Of a stretch of 64,000 bases of DNA, positions 26,579-35,326 are shown one piece after another. The notes beneath the pieces were generated by a model. It was given only the letters and a program-made list of their open reading frames with translations, did no database searches and was not told where the DNA came from. The DNA lies in NCBI RefSeq assembly GCF_023155275.1, contig NZ_JALMUV010000014.1, positions 81,337 to 145,336 of the forward strand. Reading direction: 5' to 3'. The stretch is from Streptomyces rhizoryzae. GTDB lineage: Bacteria > Actinomycetota > Actinomycetes > Streptomycetales > Streptomycetaceae. How positions within the stretch are numbered: position 1 is the first letter of the stretch; every line of letters begins with the position of its first letter. Made by a program: the position numbers and the translations under genes.

Positions 26579-27229
26579 ATGGGGGAATGGCAAGTACGGG
26601 CACGTCCCCGTACGGATCTGCCCGCGGTCACCACGCCCGCGGGGAAGCTTTCCAAGGCTGCCGAGAAGGCTACCGCGCGCCGCACGACGCTCGAATTGCC
26701 GTCCGGCATAACGCTTAATGACTGGCAAAGGATTGGTAAACAGCTCTATGTAGCCGCCGATTCGTCCGCCTGGTGGCTGGGGGACTGGCTCATTTACGGC
26801 CGGTCCGCCTATCCGGACCGCTACCAGCGCGCCGTGGAGGAAACCCAGCTCGATTACCAGACGCTGCGCAACTACGCCTGGGTGGCCCGGCGCTTTTCAC
26901 CGCTGCGCCGGCGGTCGGCGCTGAGCTTCCAGCACCACGCCGAACTCGCCAGCCTGCCCGAGAGCGAGCAGGAGTACTGGCTCGACCGGGCCGAACGGCT
27001 CGGCTGGTCCCGCAATTTCCTGCGCAGCCGCCTCAAGGCGGCCCGGCAGGGCGCGCTGGACGAGGCGGCCGCCCGGGACACCGACGGGATCAGCATGCGG
27101 ATCCAGGTGAACGTCTCACGCGACCGGCGGCGGCGCTGGGCCCAGGCCGCGGCCGACGCCGATCAGGACCTCCAGGGCTGGGCGATGTCGATCCTCGACT
27201 ACGCGGCGGCCGCGGTCCTGGAGGAGTAA
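26579..27229 (+). CDS. LmbU-family transcriptional regulator 2
   Basis: A 216-residue LmbU homolog. The core reads ITLNDWQRIGKQL, DSSAWWLGDWLIYGRSAYP, QLDYQTLRNYAWVARRF, LSFQHHAELASLPESEQEYW, GWSRNFLRSRLKA. ATG 26579 has GAGG 9 nt upstream. Compared with the first copy, the N-terminal arm is longer and basic, with a different C-terminal end. Two LmbU proteins in one cluster suggest split targets or hetero-oligomers. It is the last gene I would assign to the cluster and is followed by a strong terminator. Confidence 0.9.
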   Translation: MGEWQVRARPRTDLPAVTTPAGKLSKAAEKATARRTTLELPSGITLNDWQRIGKQLYVAADSSAWWLGDWLIYGRSAYPDRYQRAVEETQLDYQTLRNYAWVARRFSPLRRRSALSFQHHAELASLPESEQEYWLDRAERLGWSRNFLRSRLKAARQGALDEAAARDTDGISMRIQVNVSRDRRRRWAQAAADADQDLQGWAMSILDYAAAAVLEE

Positions 27230-27260
27230 CGCCCCACGGGCCCGCGGGACCCGCCGCGCA

Positions 27261-27299
27261 CTGCCCCTGACCTGCCGGAACCGGCGGGCCGGGGGCAGT
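27261..27299. terminator. Hairpin after the second LmbU gene
   Basis: CTGCCCC and GCCGG on the left pair with CCGGC and GGGGCAG on the right around AA, with a small internal mismatch. It sits 31 nt after the stop and probably marks the right end of the metabolite cluster. Confidence 0.75.
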
Positions 27300-27439
27300 T
27301 CCGTGTGCCGCGGGGGCGGCGCTCGCCTGGCGGCGGCGCCCGGAGGGGGGCAGGGTCGGAAGGCAGGGCGGCCGGGGCGCCCCAGGGGGCGTACCCGACG
27401 CAGACGGCGTCTGCGGCCGAGCGACCTGGAGGCTGGCGC

Positions 27440-28348
27440 ATGCTTCGCAGCTCCGCGCGGATCCGGCGGTCGCCGCGGGCCGCGGCGGGCGCGTGCGCGT
27501 TCCTGGTGACGGCGGCGGTGGCCTCGTCGGCCCTGGCGTCCGGCCCCGGCGGACGGACGGAACTGGCCACCCGGGGCGGGACGGTCGTCAGCATACGGGC
27601 GGACCACCGGACCCCCTTCGTGATCGCCCACCGGGGTGCCTCCCGGTACGCGCCGGAGAACACACTCGCCGCGGTCGACGCCGCACACCGCCGCGGACTG
27701 GTCTGGGTGGAGAACGACGTCCAGCGCACCAAGGACGGCCGCCTGGTGGTGCTGCACGACACCACCCTGAACCGCACCACCGACGCCGCGAAGGTGTTCC
27801 CGCACCGGGCGCCCTGGCGGGTGCGGGACTTCACCGCGGCGGAGATCGCGCGGCTGGACGCCGGGAGGTGGTTCGGCGCGCGGTTCGCCGGCGCGCGCGT
27901 CCCCACCCTCGCCGACTACCTGCGCCGGCTGGACCGCAACCACCAGGGCCTCCTGCTGGAGCTCAAGGCGCCCGAGGACTACCCCGGGATCGAGGCGCAG
28001 ACCCTCCGGGAACTCAGGGCCCACGGCTGGCTGGACCGCGCGCACCTGCGCGGCCGGCTGGTGATCCAGAGTTTCTGCGTCCGGTGCGTCAAACGCGTCC
28101 ACACGCTGATGCCGCGGGTGCGCACGGGCATCCTGGGGCGGCCCCCGGTGAGCCGGCTGCGGCGGTACGCGCGCTTCGCCGACCAGATCAACCCCCGGAT
28201 GTCCGAGGTGAGTTCGCGCTGGGCCCGGGCCGTGCACCGGCTGCGCGGGCCGCACGGCCGGCGCCTGGAGATCTACGCCTGGGACGTGGGCGCCCGCGCG
28301 AGCGTACGGGCGGTCCGCGCACGCGGTGTCGAAGGCGTCATCGACTGA
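27440..28348 (+). CDS. Secreted glycerophosphodiester phosphodiesterase
   Basis: A 302-residue GDPD-fold enzyme that hydrolyses glycerophosphodiesters to an alcohol and glycerol 3-phosphate. The signal peptide has a basic start, the hydrophobic core ACAFLVTAAVASSALA and a cut near ALAS-GP. IAHRGASRYAPENT, ENDVQRTKDGRLVVLHD and LLLELKAPE supply the catalytic His pair and metal-binding acids. ATG 27440 has GGAGG 7 nt upstream. It probably scavenges phosphate and carbon from teichoic acids or phospholipids outside the cell. Confidence 0.9.
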   Translation: MLRSSARIRRSPRAAAGACAFLVTAAVASSALASGPGGRTELATRGGTVVSIRADHRTPFVIAHRGASRYAPENTLAAVDAAHRRGLVWVENDVQRTKDGRLVVLHDTTLNRTTDAAKVFPHRAPWRVRDFTAAEIARLDAGRWFGARFAGARVPTLADYLRRLDRNHQGLLLELKAPEDYPGIEAQTLRELRAHGWLDRAHLRGRLVIQSFCVRCVKRVHTLMPRVRTGILGRPPVSRLRRYARFADQINPRMSEVSSRWARAVHRLRGPHGRRLEIYAWDVGARASVRAVRARGVEGVID

Positions 28349-28593
28349 CCCGCACCCGGAGGCGGCACCGCGACGGGAATTCCGCCGGGCCGGAGTTGCG
28401 CCCGCTCGTCCGGGGCGCACCGGTGTAATCTCCCGCCCATATTTTGCGGCGTTTTGCCCGGGTCGGGTGAAGGAGCTGTGGAGGGTTGTGCGCGGCACGG
28501 GGGCGCGGCCGGGCGGGATTTACGGGATTCCACCGGCGGGGCTAAGGTGCCAGGGATGTTCGACGCGACGCTCCCCGTAAAAAGACTAAGACG

Positions 28594-29895
28594 GTGGATT
28601 TGCCTTTCGGGTTCCGTTTCGGGGACCGGTGCGGATCCGGGTCCGGTTCCTGGGCCGCCTGCGTTCCGGGAGGGCCCTTGACGCATGACATTCCGGCGTA
28701 CGGCGAGCGGCGGGTGCCGCTGCCCGCGCCGCGGCAGACCCCGAGCGCCGCGACCGCCACGCTCGCCCCGGCCGCACCGCCCGGCCAGGACGTCCCGGCT
28801 CCCGCACCACCGGCCGGCGGCCCCCGCCGGCACGCCAGGGCCAAGACGGGCGGGACCGCCGCCGGCCCGGCCCGCTCCCGCGACGCGTTCTTCGACAACG
28901 CCAAGTACCTGGCGATCGTGCTGGTCGCGATGGGCCACGCCTGGGAGCCGCTGCGCGACGGCAGCCGCGCCGCGGCGGCGCTCTACCTCACCGTCTACGC
29001 CTTCCACATGCCGGCGTTCATCATCATCTCCGGCTATTTCTCGCGCAGTTTCGACCTGCGCAAGGACCGGCTCCAGCGCCTGATCACCGGCGTCGCCGTC
29101 CCGTACGTCCTCTTCGAGGTCGCCTACACCTTCTTCAAGCGCTGGGCGGACGACGACCCCGGCTACCCCATCAGCCTCCTGGAGCCCTGGTACCTCACGT
29201 GGTTCCTGATCGCGCTGTTCATCTGGCGGCTGACCACACCGCTGTGGAAGATCGTGCGGTGGCCGCTGCCGCTCGCGCTGGCCATCGCGGTCCTGGCGTC
29301 GCTCTCCCCGGAGATCGGTGACGACCTCAGCCTCCAGCGGGTGCTGCAGTTCCTGCCGTTCTTCGTGCTGGGGCTGAACCTCCGGTCCGAGCACTTCCGG
29401 CTCGTCCGCCGCCGGGCGGTGCGGATCGCCGCGCTGCCGGTCGCCGCCGGTGCGCTGGCCTTCGCGTACTGGGCCGCGCCGCGGATGAACGCCGCGTGGT
29501 TCTACCACCGCGACAGCGCCCAGGAGCTGGGCGCCCCGTGGTGGAGCGGTGCGGTGATGACGCTGGCGATGTTCGGCTGCTCGCTGGTGCTGGTCGCCTG
29601 CTTCTTCGCCTGGGTCCCGGGCCGCCCGATGTGGTTCACGGCGCTGGGCGCCGGCACCCTCTACGGCTACCTCCTGCACGGCTTCCTCGCCAAGGGGTCG
29701 CGCTTCTGGGGCTGGTACCACCACGCCTGGCTGCACACCCCGTGGGGGGAGATCCTGCTCACCCTGATCGCGGGCACCGTCGTCACGCTGCTGTGCACCC
29801 CGCCGGTGCAGCGGATCTTCCGGTTCGCCATGGAGCCCAGGATGACCTGGGCGTTCAAGCCCGACCCGGTGGGCACCGGGCCCGGCGCGCGGTGA
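28594..29895 (+). CDS. Acyltransferase 3 family membrane protein
   Basis: Up to 433 residues with about ten transmembrane helices and the family opening FFDNAKYLAIVLVAMGHAW, including the conserved His after the first helix. FHMPAFIIISGYFSR is typical of membrane O-acyltransferases that modify cell-wall sugars or exported molecules. The first 85 residues are rich in Pro, Ala and Arg and cytosolic. GTG 28594 keeps the longest form; TTG 28678 follows GGGAGGG and may be the true start. No pathway link is evident. Confidence 0.82.
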   Translation: MDLPFGFRFGDRCGSGSGSWAACVPGGPLTHDIPAYGERRVPLPAPRQTPSAATATLAPAAPPGQDVPAPAPPAGGPRRHARAKTGGTAAGPARSRDAFFDNAKYLAIVLVAMGHAWEPLRDGSRAAAALYLTVYAFHMPAFIIISGYFSRSFDLRKDRLQRLITGVAVPYVLFEVAYTFFKRWADDDPGYPISLLEPWYLTWFLIALFIWRLTTPLWKIVRWPLPLALAIAVLASLSPEIGDDLSLQRVLQFLPFFVLGLNLRSEHFRLVRRRAVRIAALPVAAGALAFAYWAAPRMNAAWFYHRDSAQELGAPWWSGAVMTLAMFGCSLVLVACFFAWVPGRPMWFTALGAGTLYGYLLHGFLAKGSRFWGWYHHAWLHTPWGEILLTLIAGTVVTLLCTPPVQRIFRFAMEPRMTWAFKPDPVGTGPGAR

Positions 29896-30071
29896 ACGGG
29901 CCGGCGGGCCGGTGCCCGGCACCGCCCCGCCGGCCCCCGCGGCTCCGCCCCCGGACGTAGGACCCACCGCCGAGCGCCCTCGGTCCGGCCGCCGATCCGC
30001 CCGGCCCCCGTCCTCTCCTATGCTCCCTTCCGGTTCCGCCGAAGGAGCCGGAACGACGAGGGACGTACACC

Positions 30072-30899
30072 ATGACCGGATCCACCTGGGGCGGCGACCA
30101 GCTCGACCTCGACGCCTATCTGGCCCGCATCGGCCACACCGGCGACCGCCGGCCCACCCTGGACACGCTCCGGGCCCTGCACGCCGGGCACGGCGCCGCC
30201 ATCGGCTTCGAGAACCTGGAGATCGTGCTGGGCCGCCCCGTCCCGCTGGACCTGGCCTCGCTCCAGGACAAGATGGTGCGGCAGCGGCGCGGCGGCTACT
30301 GCTACGAGCAGAACCTCCTCTACGCCGCCGCCCTGGAGCGCCTCGGCTTCCGCGTCACCGGCCTCGGCGCCCGGATCCGGATGGGCGAGGAGAAGCTGCG
30401 CCCGGTCACCCACGCGCTGCTGAAGGTCGAGCTGGACGGTGCGGAGTGGATCACCGACGTCGGCTTCGGCGGCGAGGCGCTGCCGGCACCGGTGCCGCTG
30501 CGGGACGGGGCCGAGGTCCGGCAGGGCGCCTGGACCTTCGGCCTCGTCCGGGAGCCGGGCACCGGCAGCTGGGTGCTGCGGTCGCGCCACGCGGACGGCT
30601 GGTTCGACCTCTACGCCTTCGGGACCGAGGAGCGCTTCCCGGTCGACTACGCGGTCTTCAACCACTACATCTCCACCCACCCGCGCTCCCCGTTCACCCG
30701 CCGGATCGTCGTCCAGAAGCCGGGGGCCGCGCTCCGCCGCACCCTGATCGGCCGGGACCTGACCCTCACCCGCCCCGACTGGTCCCAGGAGGTCCGCCGG
30801 ATCGCCCCGGAGGAGCTGCCGGCCCTGCTGGACACCGCGTTCGGCATCACGCTGACCGCCGCGGACGCCGCGGCGCTGGTGGCGCACGCCGCGGAGTGA
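30072..30899 (+). CDS. nat: Arylamine N-acetyltransferase
   Basis: A 275-residue NAT that moves acetyl from acetyl-CoA to arylamines or hydrazines through a Cys thioester. The triad is in place: Cys77 in RRGGYCYEQN, His114 in VTHALL and Asp129 in ITDVGFG. Length matches the bacterial family. ATG 30072 follows GAACGACGAGGGACG. It stands alone on the plus strand and converges on the RidA gene. Related enzymes also close amides in ansamycin pathways, but this context gives no support for that. Confidence 0.92.
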   Translation: MTGSTWGGDQLDLDAYLARIGHTGDRRPTLDTLRALHAGHGAAIGFENLEIVLGRPVPLDLASLQDKMVRQRRGGYCYEQNLLYAAALERLGFRVTGLGARIRMGEEKLRPVTHALLKVELDGAEWITDVGFGGEALPAPVPLRDGAEVRQGAWTFGLVREPGTGSWVLRSRHADGWFDLYAFGTEERFPVDYAVFNHYISTHPRSPFTRRIVVQKPGAALRRTLIGRDLTLTRPDWSQEVRRIAPEELPALLDTAFGITLTAADAAALVAHAAE

Positions 30900-30925
30900 G
30901 ACCGGGCGGCGGGCCGCACCCGGCA

Positions 30926-30950
30926 GGCGGCGGGGAGCGTCCCCGCCGCC
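30926..30950. terminator. Hairpin between convergent nat and ridA-like genes
   Basis: GGCGGCGGGGA and TCCCCGCCGCC form an 11-bp perfect stem around GCG, placed between the two stop codons. It can serve both strands. Confidence 0.75.
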
Positions 30951-30955
30951 CCGGC

Positions 30956-31399
30956 CTACCGCACCACCGCGATGCCCTCGATCTCCACCAGCGCCGCCTC
31001 GTCCCACAGGCGGGTGGCACCGATCACCGCCATCGCCGGGAAATCGCTCCCGACCAGGCGCTTCCACACCCGGCCGAGCTCCTTGGCGTGCCGGCGGTAG
31101 TCGGCCACGTCCACCGCGAAGACGGTGAGCTTGGCCAGGTCGCCCGGGCCCGCCCCGGCGGCGGCGGCCGCCGCCAGCAGATTGCCCAGCGCCCGCTCGA
31201 ACTGCTCGACGATGCCCTCGCCGACGATCCGCCCCGCCCCGTCCAGGGCGGTCTGCCCGGCCAGGAAGACCAGCGTGCCGGGCCCGGTGACCCGCACGGC
31301 GTGGCTGAAACCGGTCGGCGGGGCGAGCCCGGCCGGATTCACCCGCGCCAGCCCGCCCCCACCCTGCCCGTCCGCACCCTGCCTGTCCGCACCACTCAT
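30956..31399 (-). CDS. RidA family (YjgF/YER057c/UK114) protein
   Basis: A 147-residue RidA-fold protein. TLVFLAGQTALDGAGRIVG, QFERALGNLLAAAAAAG and ALVEIEGIAVVR are the expected strands and helix. RidA proteins hydrolyse reactive enamine and imine intermediates of PLP enzymes. The last segment lacks the Arg105-type motif of canonical RidA (here DFPAMAVIGATRLWDEAALVE places Ala-Thr-Arg differently), so it may be a Rid subfamily member. ATG 31399 has GGGGAG 9 nt upstream, preferred to GTG 31405. Confidence 0.85.
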   Translation of the reverse strand: MSGADRQGADGQGGGGLARVNPAGLAPPTGFSHAVRVTGPGTLVFLAGQTALDGAGRIVGEGIVEQFERALGNLLAAAAAAGAGPGDLAKLTVFAVDVADYRRHAKELGRVWKRLVGSDFPAMAVIGATRLWDEAALVEIEGIAVVR

Positions 31400-31451
31400 C
31401 CCCACCGACTCCCCTCCGCCGCCGCGGCGACCGACGTCGCCGCTGCTGTTC

Positions 31452-32483
31452 CTACCCCGCGGCGGCCCGTCCCCCGCACGGCTCGAACCGCCCGTACAGC
31501 GCCGCCCGCAGGTGCGCCGTCCAGTGGTCGGTCACCTCCCGCGCGAGGCCGGTCTCCGGGGCGTACAGCTCGAAGCCGTGCCAGGCGCCGGGCACGTTCC
31601 GCACGGTGACCGGCACGCCCGCGTCCATCAGCCGCCGCGCGTACGCCAGCCCCGCGTCGCGCAGCGGGTCCAGATCGCAGACCAGCACGTACGCCGGCGG
31701 CAGCCCCGACAGGTCGGCGGCCCGGGCCGGTGCGGCGTACGCGTCCGGTGCGCGGCGCTCCGGGGTGAACGCGCCCTCGGGGAGGTAGTGCCGCCAGGCC
31801 AGCCGGATCGTGCGCAGGCTGTTCACCCGCGGGTCCGGCGGGCCGTCCGCCGTCCCGTCCGGGACCGGCTCGTCGGCGACCCGGTCGTCCAGGTCGGGGA
31901 TGCACATCGACTGGTGGACCGGCGCCGGGCCGCCGCGGTCGCGGGCCATCAGCGACACCGCCGCCGTCAGCCCGCCGCCCGCCGACTTGCCGTGCAGGGC
32001 GATCCGTTCGGGATCGATGCCCAGCTCGGCGGCGTGCGCGGCCGTCCACTCCAGCGCCAGGTAGCAGTCCTCCACCCCGGCCGGATAGCGGTGCTCGGGC
32101 GCGAGGCGGTACTCCACCGCGACGGTCACCGCGGGCAGGCCGCGGCAGAGCGCTATCGCCGTCCGGTCCTCCCCGGGCAGCGAACGGCCCAGGGCGTAGC
32201 CCCCGCCGTGGAAGTGCAGCACCGCGGGCAGCGGCGCCCCGTCCCCGGCCTCCGCGCCGGGATCCGGGTGGTAGACCTCCACGGTCAGCGCGCTGCCGTC
32301 CGGCCGCGGGAGGACGTACCGCTTCGAGCGCACCCCGGAGCGGTCCGCGGGCAGCGCCGCCAGCAGCGCGTCGAACCGCGCACGGGTGGCCGCGATGTCG
32401 GCGTACGGATCGGCGAACGGCGGCAACGACGTGAGATACGGGACCAGTTCGGGATGGACGGGCGGTACGGACGGCACAGCCAT
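31452..32483 (-). CDS. Alpha/beta hydrolase, hormone-sensitive lipase type
   Basis: A 343-residue esterase/lipase. HFHGGGYALG is the oxyanion-hole motif, the nucleophile Ser lies in LHGKSAGGGL, Asp in DLDPLRDAG and His in GAWHGFELY. In most HSL-type enzymes the nucleophile elbow reads GDSAGG; here Lys replaces Asp. ATG 32483 has GAGGAGAGG 9 nt upstream. Substrate unknown; probably short acyl esters. It faces the same way as the polymerase gene upstream, 83 nt away. Confidence 0.88.
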   Translation of the reverse strand: MAVPSVPPVHPELVPYLTSLPPFADPYADIAATRARFDALLAALPADRSGVRSKRYVLPRPDGSALTVEVYHPDPGAEAGDGAPLPAVLHFHGGGYALGRSLPGEDRTAIALCRGLPAVTVAVEYRLAPEHRYPAGVEDCYLALEWTAAHAAELGIDPERIALHGKSAGGGLTAAVSLMARDRGGPAPVHQSMCIPDLDDRVADEPVPDGTADGPPDPRVNSLRTIRLAWRHYLPEGAFTPERRAPDAYAAPARAADLSGLPPAYVLVCDLDPLRDAGLAYARRLMDAGVPVTVRNVPGAWHGFELYAPETGLAREVTDHWTAHLRAALYGRFEPCGGRAAAG

Positions 32484-32566
32484 GAACGGCAACCTCTCCT
32501 CGGCACACACGGCACACACGGCACGGACAACGCGGTACGCAACCGCTCCCTACCCCGCCCCGCCCC

Positions 32567-34246
32567 TCACTTGGCGTCCCCGTAGCACTCCACCACCGCC
32601 GTGGTGAACGGGAACCGCACCGGCGTGGGCCCGAAGGCGATCCGGCCCGCGGTGGCCGCCGCGGTGGTGATCGCCTCGGCGACCGCCGCGGCCTCCTCCG
32701 CCGGGCAGTGCACGATCACCTCGTCGTGCTGGAAGAAGACCAGCTCGGCGCGGAGCCCGGGGCGGGCCAGCGCGTGGCGCAGCGCCGCCAGCAGCAGCAG
32801 CGCCCAGTCGGCGGCGCTGCCCTGTACGACGAAGTTGCGGGTGAACCGGCCGCGGGCGCGGGCGGCCGAGGCGCTGCCGGCACCGCCCGGCGGCTCCTCG
32901 TCCTGCGGCAGCCCCGCCTCGTCGGGCGGCGCCATCGAGGCGGGCGGGCAGGTGCGGCCCAGCCAGGTGCGCACCAGGCGGCCCTCCTCGCCCGCGCGCG
33001 CCGCGTCGTCGACGTAGGCGACCGCCGCCGGATAGCGGCGGCGCAGATCGGCCAGGTGCTTGAGGCCGTCGCCCGAGGTCTGCCCGTAAACGGCGCCCAG
33101 CAGCGCGAGTTTGGCCCGGTCGCGGTCCCCGCCGAAGGCCCGGGCGGCCAGGTCCGCGTAGAGGTCCGCGCCGCTCGCGGCCACCTCCATCAGGCCCCGG
33201 TCCCGGGAGACCGCGGCCAGCACCCGCGGCTCCATCTGGTCGGCGTCGGCGACCACCAGGCGCCAGCCCGGATCGGCGCGCACCGCCCGCCGGATCACCT
33301 TGGGGATCTGGAGGGCACCGCCGCCGTTGGTCGTCCAGCGCCCGGAGACGGTGCCGCCGGGCAGGTACTCGGGACGGAACCGCCCCTCGTGCACCCACTG
33401 CGTCAGCCACGTCCAGCCGTGCGCGGTGTACAGGCGGTAGAGCGTCTTGTAGGCCAGCAGCGGCGCCACCGCCGGGTGGTCGATCCGCTGGAGCTCCCAT
33501 TTGCGGGTCGAGGACAGCGTGATTCCGGCGCGGGCGAACGCGCGGATGATGTCGCCCGGAAGATCGGGGCGGACCCGTACACCCTCGCCGAAGGCCCGCG
33601 ACACCTCGTCGGCCAGCTCCGCCATCCGGCGTGGCTCCAGCCCGCCGGGGAAGCGCTCGCCGAGCAGTTCGTCCAGCAGCGCGCGGTGCACGTCCGCGCG
33701 CCAGGGGATGCCGGTGCGGGACATCTCCGCGGCGACCAGCATGCCCGCCGACTCCGACGCCAGCAGCAGCCGCATCCGGTCCGGGTGCGCGGTCCGCTCC
33801 GTACGGGCGAGCTGCCCGGCGTAGACCTCCAGCAGCGCGGTGAACTCGTCGGTGCCGGGCGGCAGCGGCACCGGGCCCGGCTCGAAGAGGGACGGCTGGG
33901 TCTCGGCGGTGCGCACCGGGGGGTCCGGCGGCACCGGGCGGCCGTGCAGCCGCGCCCAGGCGGCGGCCAGCGACCGCGGCTGGCCCGACTGGCCCTCCTC
34001 GTGGCCGATCAGCAGCGCCTCGGCGGCCTCGACGTCGTAGCAGCGCTCGACCCGCACCCCGGCCGCCAGCAGCCGACGGTAGGTCTCGGCCGTGGACCGC
34101 CACACCCAGCGCTCGACCCCGGGGCGGGAGCGGACCGCCTCGACGAGCGAGGGCTCTTGCACCACCGGCCCGGCGGGCCGCCCGTCCGGGCCGAGCGGGC
34201 CCAGCCGCGCACCCCCGTCGCCCGTCTCCGCCACCGCCCATCTCAT
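32567..34246 (-). CDS. PolA-family DNA polymerase without 5' nuclease
   Basis: A 559-residue family A polymerase of the actinobacterial type annotated as bifunctional 3'-5' exonuclease/polymerase. There is no 5'-nuclease domain, and the N-terminal exonuclease-like domain lacks obvious DxE metal motifs. The polymerase motifs remain: A as VADADQMEPRVLA, B as RDRAKLALLGAVYGQ (Leu for the usual Phe) and C as QHDEVIV. TTNGGGALQIPK is the template-binding loop. It probably acts in repair or tolerance synthesis. ATG 34246 is the start. Confidence 0.85.
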   Translation of the reverse strand: MRWAVAETGDGGARLGPLGPDGRPAGPVVQEPSLVEAVRSRPGVERWVWRSTAETYRRLLAAGVRVERCYDVEAAEALLIGHEEGQSGQPRSLAAAWARLHGRPVPPDPPVRTAETQPSLFEPGPVPLPPGTDEFTALLEVYAGQLARTERTAHPDRMRLLLASESAGMLVAAEMSRTGIPWRADVHRALLDELLGERFPGGLEPRRMAELADEVSRAFGEGVRVRPDLPGDIIRAFARAGITLSSTRKWELQRIDHPAVAPLLAYKTLYRLYTAHGWTWLTQWVHEGRFRPEYLPGGTVSGRWTTNGGGALQIPKVIRRAVRADPGWRLVVADADQMEPRVLAAVSRDRGLMEVAASGADLYADLAARAFGGDRDRAKLALLGAVYGQTSGDGLKHLADLRRRYPAAVAYVDDAARAGEEGRLVRTWLGRTCPPASMAPPDEAGLPQDEEPPGGAGSASAARARGRFTRNFVVQGSAADWALLLLAALRHALARPGLRAELVFFQHDEVIVHCPAEEAAAVAEAITTAAATAGRIAFGPTPVRFPFTTAVVECYGDAK

Positions 34247-34413
34247 GCGCCGAGTCTCGCACCGGGGTCTGACAACGCCCTCGGCCCGGGCGCCGCCCCG
34301 GGCACCGACCATCACCCGTTCGGCCCGCTACTTTTGCCCGTTTTGGTGCGTTGAACTGCTTGTCGCTCCAGGCGGCGCGTACATCTGAACGCTGCTCTAC
34401 GAAGAGGTTCCCC

Positions 34414-34665
34414 GTGAAGTTTGTCTCCAAGGCCGTCGTCCTGTCCGCCGCCGCGGGCATCGCCGTCGTGGGCGGTGCCGGTGTCGCCGGCGCCCACGGG
34501 CACGGCGGCGCCAGCGCCGCCGGCGGTGCGGTGGGTTCGCCCGGCGTGATCTCCGGCAACCTCATCCAGATCCCGGTCGACGTGCCGATCAACGCCTGCG
34601 GCAACAGCGTCAACATCGTCGGGTTGCTGAACCCGGCATTCGGCAACACCTGCATCAACGCCTGA
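34414..34665 (+). CDS. Short chaplin
   Basis: An 83-residue secreted amyloid-forming surfactant. The signal peptide cut follows GVAGA, and one chaplin domain follows: GSPGVISGNLIQIPVDVPINACGNSVNIVGLLNPAFGN in outline, with both Cys residues (NACGN and NTCIN) that form the disulfide. There is no sortase signal, so it belongs with ChpD-H. GTG 34414 has AGAGG 6 nt upstream. It assembles with rodlins on aerial hyphae and spores. It begins a locus of seven surface-protein genes all on the plus strand. Confidence 0.93.
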   Translation: MKFVSKAVVLSAAAGIAVVGGAGVAGAHGHGGASAAGGAVGSPGVISGNLIQIPVDVPINACGNSVNIVGLLNPAFGNTCINA

Positions 34666-34684
34666 TCCTCCGAGGCGTTGTACG

Positions 34685-34710
34685 GCCCGCCCCTCCCGGG
34701 GCGGGCTTTT
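34685..34710 (+). terminator. Rho-independent terminator of the chaplin gene
   Basis: GCCCGCCCC pairs with GGGGCGGGC around TCCC and is followed by TTTT. It is the most canonical terminator in the window. Confidence 0.9.
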
Positions 34711-34915
34711 CATATGCCGAATTCCCTGGGCAGGCACAGGATTTCGCCGCTACGCCCCTCCATCCCCTTTGGGAATGACCGGTGTTGACGCCCGGATGCG
34801 GTGATATGTGTCTATGGTTGCGCGGCATTCGGGTGAATCCGCGAAACCGCTTCCCGTCAGGTGAGTTGTCCAGTGCGCTCCGGATACGGGCACTCCGCTT
34901 CCAGAAGGGTAAACA

Positions 34916-35326
34916 GTGATCAAGAAGGTCCTGGCCACGACGGCAGTAGCCGCTTCCATGGTCGGCGTCTCGGCGACGGTCGCCCCCCAGGCGATGGCGG
35001 TCGGCAACCACCACGGCACCTCCACCGTCAACGGCAACGGTTCCGTGAGTGCGTTCGGCAACTCCACCACGCACGGCAAGATGAGCCCGCAGCTGGAACT
35101 GGTCCAGGGCTCGCTGAACAAGCTCTGCATCGGCCTGCCGCTGAAGGCGAACGTCCAGTCCCTGATCGCCCTGCTCAACATCGGCATCCAGGACATCAAC
35201 GTGCTGTCCTCGCCGCAGAACCAGCAGTGCACCGAGAACTCCACGCAGGCCAAGGGCGACGAGGCGCTGTCGCACATCCTGGACGACATCCCGATCCTCT
35301 CGGCCAACGGCGTCGGCAACCACTGA
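34916..35326 (+). CDS. Rodlin 1
   Basis: A 136-residue secreted rodlin. The signal peptide ends APQAMA. The mature part starts [15 protein letters not shown] and carries the family core [36 protein letters not shown] and [15 protein letters not shown]. Rodlins align chaplin fibrils into the rodlet layer of aerial hyphae. GTG 34916 has AGAAGGG 6 nt upstream. Two further rodlins lie within 3 kb; the block for [16 protein letters not shown] is nearly the same at DNA level in all three. Confidence 0.94.
   Translation: MIKKVLATTAVAASMVGVSATVAPQAMAVGNHHGTSTVNGNGSVSAFGNSTTHGKMSPQLELVQGSLNKLCIGLPLKANVQSLIALLNIGIQDINVLSSPQNQQCTENSTQAKGDEALSHILDDIPILSANGVGNH

Noticed and set aside
1..27229. CGCCGGCG motifs as LmbU sites
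   Set aside because: The octamer is common by chance at this GC content; I could not show enrichment at promoters without a computation.
32500..32525. Short GGCACACAC tandem repeat before the hydrolase gene
   Set aside because: Only two to three imperfect units; too short to call a functional repeat.
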